Source: Smittium mucronatum (lineage: Eukaryota; Kickxellomycota; Harpellomycetes; Harpellales; Legeriomycetaceae). From it: 43,738 nucleotides of DNA. This document shows, piece by piece, positions 1 through 10,900 of this stretch (positions within the stretch are counted from its first letter, which is position 1; each line of letters starts with the position of its first letter). The stretch spans positions 1-43,738 of the forward strand of contig LSSL01001369.1 in the NCBI GenBank assembly GCA_001953115.1, written 5' to 3'. The notes beneath the pieces were generated by a model that saw only the letters and a program-made list of their open reading frames with translations, ran no database searches and was not told where the DNA came from. A program made the position numbers and the translations under genes.

Positions 1-131
1 AATTTTTTTTTTTTTTTTTAAAAAAAAATATCTAATTTCATCTCAAATATCTTCTATAAATTTAGTACACCAGTTTATATTCTCATCTTAGAATAGTCGT
101 ACCAAAATTCCAAAAAATATCTTTTATTGAA

Positions 132-332
132 ATGTTTATCAATAAATTTAAAAATCTTGTATCAAGGAAAAATATAATTAATGATCAAAATATGAATAAT
201 TCGTTGCGCGAAAGCAGATTTGATATTGAGGTGTCAAGATCTGATTTTTATTTCTTTAAAATTTCTGAGGATAAATTAAGAGCTTTAACTAACTTTGATT
301 TTATGCTTTTAATAGGCTTTTTTCTCTATTAA
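132..332 (+). CDS. left-edge open frame, possible exon of a broken gene
   Basis: A 66-codon frame from ATG in a patch with more G and C than the desert that follows. G is more frequent at codon position 1 (about 12) than at 2 or 3 (7 and 8), which favours coding. The segment INKFKN and a segment SRFDIEVSRSDFYFFK both have weak counterparts (INKFKN and SRFTIKFRRQKFYFYK) in the next piece at 465-700, in the same order, so the two may be related copies or exons. Product not recognised. It could also be chance in AT-rich DNA. Confidence 0.25.
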   Translation: MFINKFKNLVSRKNIINDQNMNNSLRESRFDIEVSRSDFYFFKISEDKLRALTNFDFMLLIGFFLY

Positions 333-464
333 ATCCACAATTTACTGTGACGAGAAGTATAAAGGTTAAAAAGGCCAATATTTCTTTAAAATATTTACTA
401 CAATTATATTTGACTTATCTCAAATTATTTCCTAATTATTCATATTTCGTAATATTTTTTTAGA

Positions 465-715
465 TCAATTCTGGTTCCACTCAAAGATTCGTTGCTGGAA
501 TGAATTATTCAATAATAAACAAATTTAAAAATGGATTCATTATTAAATTTAAAAAATCAGAGCAAATGGCTCAAAGGTTATAATTCGCACATTTCCCCAA
601 AGCAGCTCTCATATTAGATGCTTCAATCCAAGAATGCTCTAGATTCACCATCAAATTTAGGAGGCAAAAGTTTTATTTTTATAAAAGCACAAAAAAGTTT
701 TTTTTTTTTATTGAA
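465..715 (+). pseudogene. exon-like remnant with VAGMNY motif and one internal stop
   Basis: A frame opens directly after a good acceptor-like TTTTTTTAG and runs about 80 codons with a single TAA after the first 39. It begins INSGSTQRFVAGMNYSII. VAGMNY followed by alternating hydrophobic residues resembles the central QxVxG hairpin of cystatins (often QVVAGxNY), but the expected Gln is one residue out of place and no other cystatin feature is visible. G content by codon position is mildly coding-like. The in-frame TAA suggests decay or a wrong exon model. Confidence 0.25.
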
Positions 716-760
716 ATTTCACCATACTATTGATAGCAGAGTCAATTTTTTAAGTAAAAT

Positions 761-1456
761 AAACTACAGTTTAATGTGATTTAAGATATTTTTAGGATTA
801 TTAGATGAGTTTAGGAAATTTTTATTGAGAAATAAAGATGATATATCTTTTGGTGGTCACTATTATTGGTCGATTATAGCGTATTTGTGACATCTATGTA
901 TAAATAGGCACTTGAATTTCATATTTCCAGTAAATGGCTCAAATTCGGATCAGTTTGAAAATAACCAGAATTTGTAATATGCTTAAATGATAATTATTTG
1001 TGAGAATTTCCATGAAGGCTCAAGCAGCTAAGAGGTAAGTTTAAAAATTAAACAACATTGGATTTTCACAAAGATATTTACGATGTATGTATAAGTTTAA
1101 TAAGCCAATACAATAGTGTATACCCATCAAAATATTGAGTCTAGTATTTTTAAAGTTTAATACATAATATATATTTTTTAAATAAAGACAGTTCTAATGA
1201 TTTGATAATAAATATTTTGGTATTATAAAATATATATATATATATACTTTAATATATAAAAATAATATTTAGCTTTTCATGGTCTATTTTAACATATATA
1301 AATATCTTATAACAGAAAATTAAATTTTAATCCGGCTTCTATTTCTCTGTAAAAATATATATTTTAAGATTTATAATGGCAAGTTTAATACATAATAAAA
1401 AAAAACGCACATTAAAAGTTTTTTTTTGCCATATTAGAAGATTCTGCTGGTTGCTA
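761..1456. other. spacer with splice-like signals, no gene called
   Basis: Contains a 31-codon open piece ending near 890, an acceptor-like TTTCCAG near 930 and a strong donor-like GAGGTAAGT near 1030 preceded by a short frame MKAQAAKR. These could belong to the broken left-edge gene, but no continuous spliced product can be built. A TA run of 8 units lies at 1231-1246. Confidence 0.3.
1231..1246. repeat. TA dinucleotide microsatellite (8 units)
   Basis: Uninterrupted alternating TA. Confidence 0.9.
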
Positions 1457-1633
1457 GTTATTAATTGCCCTGAAAACCTCCTTCAAACACATATATATTA
1501 ATCCCTGAGCATATTCAAAACGGGCTGAAAAAGATCATAGTTTCTTTTCCCTATAACTTAATCTTTTAATAAATAAAGTCTCATGAAATTCCAGGTTTAT
1601 AACGCTTTGAACAGTTTGAGTTACATCGAGTGT
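1457..1633 (-). pseudogene. decayed coding-like frame, family unknown
   Basis: On the minus strand one frame reads 32 codons, meets a TGA at 1535-1537, then reads another 26 codons to a TAG. The residues are not typical of random AT-rich DNA (for example SARFEYAQGLIYMCLKEVF), and G is concentrated at codon position 1 (about 17, against 8 and 11). There is no ATG at the beginning. It reads as a fragment of an inactivated gene or transposon. I do not recognise the family. Confidence 0.3.
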
Positions 1634-4600
1634 TTAATTATTATTCATATTGTAAATATCATATAAATTTAAGTAAAAAAAAAAAAGAGGGGCGAATAAA
1701 GTGACTGTTAATTCAAAGAGTTGAAATTATATCAAAATATTTTATTAAAATTAACAATTTACCTCTTTTTGATTAATGAAAGCTTTTTTTGGAATTATGA
1801 TAGAAATATGATACATGGATAGGGAGAAATCGTCTAAAGACCGCTTTTTTTTTTCTAAAAAAAAACCTTTTATTGCCTTATAATCTTGCAAATATAAAAC
1901 TGGTTTTATTAAATTTTAATTGAGTGATTTATCAAATTTTATGTTTAGTCTAATTTTACATTAAAAAAAATAAATTCAGTAGTGATAAAAGTAATGAATA
2001 AACAGTTGTGCTATGAAAAAATATGGTGTTAAGATTATATAAAAAATTTGTTCTGATTTAATCGTTTCCAAAAATAAAATTTTGAAATCAAACTAATTGA
2101 AATTTTCATTGAATTATTTGAAAAATATTTGATAGTAACCCAATCAAACTAAAAAATAGTTTTGACAGTCTTGTTCCGATTTTGGAAAAAATCAAAAATA
2201 TCAAAAATAATTTACAACAATACAATTATCTTTTATAGCGAAATAGAATTGCTTTTAGTAAATACGCGTTATTTCAATGGATTTTGATTTATTTTGATCT
2301 TAAAATCATATCGAAACGCAATTGGATTCATCAAGACAATTTTTCTATTGAAAAATAAACACGAAAATTCTATGTCTTATAAATGAGTCATTTTAACCAA
2401 TAAGTATTGATAAATATAGAATGATTGATAGTAATTTTTTAACAATTTAATCCTTTTAATTGGAAGAAAAGAGGCTTTTTTGAAATATGTATTCTTATTA
2501 AACTTACCGCTTATTGTTTTTTAGTGAAATATTTAACCTAAATATGCTATTAACTCAGTTTGTAATATTTTTGATTGAATTTTTTTTACAAAAAGTATCA
2601 AAAAATTAAAATTAGATAATATTTTTTTTATAATAACTCTGAATAAAAGATATAGAGGTAAAAAAATATATTTCATATTAAATTGATTCATTTTTCTCAG
2701 GAAATTTTATTGAAAGGTATTACTTAACTACAGACTGCGAGTTAATTTATTTATAAGTATGCTGATTTATTTATTTTTTTTGTAAAAGGATATATTTTTA
2801 ATGATTTTTTTATTCATCCCGTGTTTTATTTTTATTTTTTTCCAGCAGTGGGTCGATCGGCAAAAGTTTATTATTGCAATTCAAGTATTTTTATATATGC
2901 TGGTCTTTTTATTTCTTATGAAACTTTCTTCAATAACAAACAGTATCTTTAAATAACCCGATTTTGAAATTTGCTCTCAAAATCTCAAAATTATATTAAA
3001 ATTTTGCCATTATGTTATAATAAAAATTTCTTAAAGATATTTTTTGCTTAAACTAATGCTCTTCTAATTTCAAATCTTCACAATATGTGAAAATAGTTAA
3101 GTTAGAGTATTATAAAAAGGATTTTTTTTATATAAAATGGGAGATGTTAATCCATTTTCACTATAAATTGCTTCAGATAATGCAATCACTTTGTATAACT
3201 AATATCATCTAGAATTAACCTATGTTTCCAGTCAATTAAAAGGATCAGTATCTTATATAATCAAGATATATGGATTTAAGTGATATTTTAAATCTTTATG
3301 AGGCATTTTTGGGGCTAAAAAAAAAAGTAATGTAACCCTGATACCAATTTTTTTACTGAGATTTTGTATTTTTTTAAAACTTCAATAAAATAATGGATCT
3401 AAGGCCCTTTATTATACGCAAAAGGGGTGAGAAGCCACTAAAGTCACAGATCAGAGACAGGTGATTTTTATTACCTTTTTTTCTTTTTTCTTCCTATTAT
3501 TAATATTTTTTTTAGTATTTAAACATTACTATTAAATCACCTATAAAAAAATAATTATAGATTTATCTCCCACTTTTTTATATTCAGATTCCATGATTTT
3601 TGAAAAAAAAATTCGTTAAAGAATTCCGGATTACATGAATTTTCACATTTATTGATTTTTTTAAAAAAATTATCTAGCGCCTTTAAAAATTCAATATTAT
3701 TCTCTAGAATATGATATTATTAATGAAACCTCAAAATATTTGAATCGAAGATTTGAAATACTGAAAAAATTATTGTGAAAAATATCAGCCAATACGCATT
3801 CAAAATCCAATTCAATTTTTGTTTTTTCTACTTCTTTCTTCATCTATTTTAAATCTCATTAAATTAATTCTTAATTTAACTCATACTAGTACTATCAAAT
3901 AATGGTAATAATTTCTGATACATATATGGTTCTCGGAAAAATAAAACAGTATTACTAATATCAACCAATTTATTGTTCATATCTAAATGAACACTGTTAA
4001 TTTTTAACAAGTAGCTTTAAAGTTTATTGATGGTTGAGTATTTTTATTCAATTGATATTTAATGATATAAAATATATCTCTAATTTCCATCTAAATATTT
4101 TTTAAATCCAATAATTTTTTTTAAATTTATCTTTGTTATTGGTTCATTTATCTTTCATCTTTTTGTGATAGAAAATTATTTTCTGCATTCCCCAAAGTCT
4201 CTTCTAGAGAATTTCCTAAATATATATAATTTTTTCTCACCGGTTTAATAAAGCAATTTTTATTTTAGGATAAATTTTTTTTTGCGAAAACATATGCAAT
4301 ACCAATCACAATCAGGAAAAATTATATCTTCATGGAAGATGTTCACTCGAGGTTCTTCTTTTTTTTTGCAAAGGTACTGTGATTTTTGATGTTTTGAAAA
4401 CATTTTTATCTCATTAAATTCCAATTTAATTAAATTTCTTCATCAAACTGTTTTTAAATGGTTGAATAACCCCAAATATTCATGTTAATAAGTTTTTAAT
4501 ACAATATGGGACTAGAAAATTGTTTTTTTTATAAAAACATGGGGGGTTTATCGTGAAAAAAAACATTCTTTTTAAATTTATAGCTTTTCCTATCGTTACG

Positions 4601-4880
4601 ATTTTTTTCCTGCACTTTTTTACGAAATAAATAATATTGAAAAATAAAACAAAAATAAAGTGAAAACGCCTGATGATTTTTATGTTTACTTTGTGATAAT
4701 CTGCATTTTAGTGAAAATAAAAAAATTTCAAAAATTTAAGCCCAAAATTATCGTTCCAGTTATTTCCTCCATTTTAATAATAATAAAAAACCCGAAATTC
4801 AGAAAAAAAAAGTTCTAAAAGTTTTGGTTCTTTTCCATTTCTGATTAGTGGAAAAATAATCGACTATGATTTAAATAACT
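1634..4880. other. AT-rich gene desert, segment 1
   Basis: No open frame with coding character on either strand. It is made of A and T runs with stops in all frames. A small GC-richer patch near 3400-3470 and isolated G runs near 1685 and 4542-4547 are the only compositional breaks. Confidence 0.6.
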
Positions 4881-7800
4881 AGACGCGTATGACTCAGATA
4901 GCTTTGGTTATAGTGTGGGCATAATAAAAACCAAAAACGTTGCTAATTTTGGATTGAAATTGATAAAAAGATATATTAATGGTTGAGTATGTATACTATA
5001 TAAATTAAAATTCATATTAAAAAATATGGGGATATTTGAAAACAAAAAAAAGAATAATTCTTCATTTATTTCAAAAAAATTATAAAATAGGGCATTTTTT
5101 GTTCAAAAAAAATAATATTCGAGAGAATAAAAAGTAGTTTTGGTCAAAGCATTTGAATAGAAAATGCATTTTTAATAAAAAAAACTGACATAATAAATAA
5201 AGAAAAATACGTTATTCCAGATATCGCTGCTCTATTTTACGAGATTATATATGTAGTGAAATCTTATAAAAATATTTTCATGAAAAAAGCAAATTTATAT
5301 TTTTCAAAAAGTGAAGGATATTTTAAAATCCTTTTATTTTTTGGAGATTGATTTAACGTAAAAAAAATAAGAATAAAAAAAAAACTTACTGTATATATTA
5401 TGAAGCATAAAAACAGATGCAGATATTTTCCAAATATTAAGTTATGAATTTTCTGGAAAAGAGTGTATCAAATTATGTTGAGATATCACCTAAAAAATTT
5501 AAATAACTTGGTAAAACTCAATTAATTTTATGCGACAGGATAAAATATTCAAGAAGTAGCGGATAAAAAATAAATCATAAAAACATATTACTAATCAAAT
5601 ATTATATAAACCATCTTATCTAAAAATAGCAAAAAAAGCCATATAATTCGATAAATAAGTTTGACCATTGATAATCTTTTGGGTAGAAGAAAGAAGAAAA
5701 AACGAAAATATAACTGAGTTCTGATGTTAAACATCCATAAAACTAAATTTAAAGAATAAACATGACTAAGCCTAGTCCCTAAAAAATAAAAATTAATTGG
5801 TTTTATTATAATATAGATTTTTAAAAGATGTCATATCGCGTAAAATAGAAAATCAAATAATTGAACAATACTTAATTTAAAAATGGATAATATTTAATGC
5901 GATATCCAGCTAAAGTAGGATATTATCAATGAATTATTGAGTGAGAAATATGATTCAGAAATTTATAAAAAAAATACAAAAATCAAAAAATTAACACAAA
6001 AAAATTATAAAAACCAATTTAATTTTGAGGATCAGGTTTAATAGATGAAATGGCGAATAAAATAAATAATATTTTGGGCTTTTAAAAAGTACTAAAAACG
6101 TAACTTGATTGAATTTAAGTCATGTGAAAATAGAAAAATAAAAAATAATAAGATCAATTAGAAAATATATGAATATGTTTATATCAAAATTTATTCTATA
6201 ATAAAGTCGCGTGTGAAATGAATCAGTAAAAATTTTTGTCCTAATATAAAAAAATGCATAAAAAAAAACCAAATAAAGCGGAATAAAAACGACAAAAATG
6301 AAGGATACGAAAAATTAATATTTAACGTAATTTTTGCATATTTAGAAGGTCTTATTTCGAATAATATTAAAAACACAAGCACTAAATTTCAAATTTCATG
6401 CTATATACCTAATGAATTAGAAAAAAAATTAGAAAATGAAACTCAATTTTAGGATTCTCAATAATAACCCTGGCTAAAAAAATAAATTAAAAACCTAGTA
6501 TTTATAGAAAGATAGCTCTCTCCAAATTAGATAAATAAGTTTTTAAGAAAATAATCTCACAGGCTTTAGAAAGTAACATAGAGCATAAAATCTCCAAATA
6601 AATCGGTTTTTTCAAAGGATAGAAAAATAATATAAAAATATTTCTCATAAGCTTTTTAATAGAAAACAGCAAAATGGGGCCAGGAAAAACAGATAGATAA
6701 ATTCTTACTCTAAACCAAAGAAAGTTCCATGATTTAATTTGCTTGAAATTTCTATTAAGTTACCTAGGTTAATTTTTATTAGGAATAGTATTTATAAATA
6801 GGATATAATTTTAAATTAAAACCAAAATACAGTTTCGATATATATATGTGCTATATGATGTATAGCTACCGAAAAAGAGCTATGAAAAAAAGAGTAATAG
6901 TCTAAAATCAAACAAAATATAGAAGTATTACCACTGCTTTTGCAAAAATAAAAATGTTCTGGGGACTTTTAGATATAAATAATAATTTCACTAGGCTATT
7001 TTCATAGATATAATCACCATTGATTGCAAAGAAATAAAAGGTGAAAAATTAAAACTAGTATTTACTAAAACTATAATTGATAGCTTCTAATGATTAAATA
7101 AATGAATGGAAAGGTGTTTATTAAAATAAATATATAGAGTTTTAGTTTTAATTGGTTTCTTATGAGTATTTTACAATAAATCCGTGTTAAAAAACGCGTG
7201 AATAAAAATAGGGGATGAGAAAATATATATAGGTAATATTGAAGTCACAGTAATTAAATAATCTTTAATAATTGGTGATATAGTTTTACTCTAATTTAAT
7301 AAACGTTGGAAATCGGAAAATTATGACGTAAAAAAAGCTATACAAAAAAATTCTAAAAATTAATAAAAATAACAGCGCAAGAAATATTCACAGTGATAAA
7401 TAAAATCTTCAACTGAAAATTAAGTTACTCAAATCATAATATTAAAATATAAAATTAATTTTTCTAAAAGATAAAAAAACTACTAAAGGGCTATATTAGT
7501 AAAATAAAAAATAATAATTTAGATAACTTCAGTATATTGTTTAAAGTTATAATAAAATAGCTAACAATTATATAGTATCAATAAAAAACTCTAATTATGA
7601 AATAGGGAACATATTTATTAAACAGAGATGAGTAAAATCGGAGAGATTATAAGTTATATTATAAAGATAATATTGAATATATCTAGCTATAAACAGAATT
7701 TCAATTTAAAAAAAACTTAAAGATGTTGTTCGCTAATAATTTTTGAAAAAAAATTTGTAACAAGGGTTTTCAAAAATATAACCTATTGGGAGAAAATAGA

Positions 7801-9199
7801 TTAGCTTCAAAATAATTCGTTTAGTTTTAAAATTAATGATCTGTTAATTTTTTGAGTTTAAATTAAAAATCAGAACCAGTTATAAATCAATTGACGATAA
7901 TTAAAAAAACACCCGTTAACTATCAAATTAAGAAAATATATTCTTTTTTCACATATAAAATTTTTATTAGAAGAAACTTGTGATCTTTTGGCGAAAATTA
8001 ACTTGATATTAGAACCTTAAACAAATTTCCCGATATAGATAACATTAAGCAATCTAAATCGTGTCATAAAGTATAAATTTCATTTAAAAAGTAAATAACA
8101 TAATTACTTATTATTTTTTTTGTCAGAATTTCAAGATCATGATAAAAAATACATTTTTTGGTTTAATATAAAATATTAAAAATATTTTTTTCAATGCAAG
8201 TATGATTTTCATTTAACTTATTAATAGTCTCCAAATTCACAATTATAACTATTGAACTCAGATTCTTCAACCAAATTTAATCATATCAGGAGTCATCAGC
8301 CAATTTTATGTATGGACTTTCAATCGGATATAATTCAAAACAAAATATTCTTTGCGATAATAATGAAATTTGCTAAAAAAAATGAGAATTTAAATTAAAA
8401 TCAAACCCTTTTAATAAATAATGTTTAAATTTAAAAAATTATTATCTGCAGATAAATTAAAATTTCATATATTGTTTAAATAAAGATACTAGAAAGTTAT
8501 GTATGAATTATTTATTATATTAACGCCAAAATTTCCTAAATTTAGAGGAGTTAATGAAAATTATCAAAATTATTAATTTCTAGTTCCAATAATTTTTTGT
8601 TAAATTATAAACGCAAAGCTATTTATTTAGTTTTTTATTTATGGAAATTATCCTTATAGATATGTAGATTCAATAAAATTTCTAATATTATAAAATAAAA
8701 ATTACTAGAAAAATAAATCGCAGAAATAATCATACGAGAAAAAAATTAATTTAACATAGGGAAATATCAACTAATCTTAAAAAGTATTATTAAAGATTCG
8801 GAAATGTACTACAGCTAGATTTTAATTGAATAAACTGTTTGGATTATGAAGATGATAAAATGATGAGAATTGAATTTGTGAAAAATATAACTAACTTATA
8901 GTTCACAAAGTAGGATATGACAAAACTAAGGAAATTAAATTTATCCAATTGAGTAAAAATGATTACAGAATGCAACCAAATATAACAATACTTATCTAAT
9001 TATAGACTCATTATAAATATAAACGGTTTTTTTTAGAAATTTTTATAATAATGAATTAAATTAAAAACATTCAGTTTAAAAATTTCTTAAGATGATATTA
9101 AGGGTCCCAAAGGTAGAACAATAATAAAGAGGCTTGAAAAAAAATAAAAATATATGAATATTTATAGTACCTAAATTTGATAATTAGAAATAGTTTTAA

Positions 9200-9215
9200 C
9201 CCCCCCTCCCCCCCC
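9200..9215. repeat. poly-C tract (C7 T C8)
   Basis: A near-pure cytosine run on the plus strand inside DNA that is otherwise strongly AT-rich. Confidence 0.9.
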
Positions 9216-9744
9216 AAAAAAATTATTGACATAAAATTCACAAAATTATTATTTAGAAAAATAAAAAATTACATTTAAGGATCTTGTATCAAACCCTGAT
9301 TTTAAAAAAAGATTTTTGAATATGGAAAAAATAAATTTTTTATGGACCGCAGAGATATAAGGTTCGTGTAGCTAAAAGTGATGATATTACCAAAATTTAC
9401 TTTGAATACAAATAGAAAAAAAAATTGATAAATTATTTTTCACTATTAATAATCAGCCATAATAAAAATGGAAGGTTTTGAAGGATCAATATGATATTCA
9501 TATCAAACTACATGAAATCAGTAAATAAATTATTCCCAAATGTACAAATATAAAAATCCAATTATATTTTAATAACTAAAATTTCATAAAAAGAAGCTGA
9601 TCTATCAAATAAGATAATCAAAATTTAATTAATATCTTACGACTGGATCAGTCAGCATGAAATAAAAAAATAAAGGTCGTTTTAAACTGAGGTAAAAAGA
9701 AATAATTGACTCAAATAAAAACATACGAGTTTTATCTTATTACA

Positions 9745-9755
9745 GGGGGGGGGGG
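9745..9755. repeat. poly-G tract (G11)
   Basis: Eleven consecutive guanines on the plus strand, followed by a G-rich TATGTTGGGTGGTG. It lies about 540 bp from the C tract at 9200 and in opposite orientation to it, but the flanks do not match as inverted repeats. Confidence 0.9.
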
Positions 9756-10900
9756 TATGTTGGGTGGTGATATTTTTTTAATGATAAATTATTTCTCATA
9801 AAAACAGACGCTATAAAAAATAAAGCTTTTAGTACATACCTAATTGAACACAAAATTACTTAAAATATAACTAAAAATAAAAAACGAGAAGATTAATGTC
9901 AATATGAAAAAAAATTAATTAGGATACAGTATTATTTTGTCACTCAAAAATTTTTATGGTTCGAAAAATAACTTATTTTTTTTTTGAAGAAATATTTAAA
10001 CCCAAGAAAAATAAAAAAATCTCAGATAATTTTTTTTTAAAATGCTAAAAAAATGAATAAAAATCTGGTAAGTAATTATTTTTATTAGCCCTGTAATTAT
10101 CATATTATGAAATAGGAAATTTTCAGTAATAAATATGTGAAAGTTTAAAAAAAAAGTTTTTAAAAAAGTTTTAAACAAATCAATTTAAAATTTATGATAT
10201 AAAAAAGATAAAATAATTATAATCATGGATTTCTATTCACATAAAAATTGGCTCCAAATATTGTTCAGTTTTATTAAATATTCATTCATTATATTATAAA
10301 TAAGCAATTAATAGTGATAAAATAAAAAAGACTTACAGCTCAAAGAAGAATATAATAAAATATATAATATATAATATAAGAATTTTTTTTATAACAGTTT
10401 AGAGCATTAAATAAATATTTTAATAAAGCGGCTCAAAAAAATAGGTCAAACATAGGGATATATTTTGAAATAATTAAACTTCTCGAAACTTCTGGATGGT
10501 TCCTAAGGGTTTTTTACAATGTTTAAAAATATTTTTTAATAGATATTCAAAAAATATAAAAAATTGCTCTTTTAACTAGAAAATACATTATTATTTCTCA
10601 AAAGATGTTCAGAGTAAATAATTGCCTAAAAAATTTATGGTGAGATAAAATACCATAATAATAAAAAAAATATTAATTTAAATTCTCGAAACCAACATTT
10701 TATATTTATGCAAGTCATATTTTTCTCCTTATTATATATAAGAATATATAGCGCCTAATAAATTTAGGAGACATTAAAAAAACACTGATTTTCATATTAT
10801 TAAAAAATAAAATGATTAATATTTTAAATAAGAAATGATAGATATTAAAAAAATCACCTGTCTAAAAATGCTGAGATGAAAAAAAGAAATTTTATTATTT

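Larger units (their letters stand above)
4881..10900. other. AT-rich gene desert with A-over-T strand skew
   Basis: No convincing gene. The plus strand is visibly richer in A than T through most of this stretch, unlike the T-richer DNA before it. One frame has a 78-codon open run at 6222-6455 without an ATG, which is within chance for this much AT-rich sequence. C and G homopolymers occur at 9200-9215 and 9745-9755. Confidence 0.55.

Noticed and set aside
6191..6382. A 63-codon minus-strand hydrophobic frame.
   Set aside because: It is the Phe/Leu/Ile-rich complement of an A-rich stretch and its length is within chance for this composition.
6045..7440. A long plus-strand frame in which UAA and UAG are common and UGA rare, suggesting a ciliate-like code with UAR read as glutamine.
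   Set aside because: G is not enriched at codon position 1 in 6723-7440 (about 30, 29 and 38), three UGA codons remain, and the clear genes in the window use the standard code. The stop bias follows from the local position-3 G excess.
9200..9755. The C tract and the G tract as terminal inverted repeats of one element.
   Set aside because: Only the homopolymers match; the adjacent bases do not pair and no target duplication is visible.
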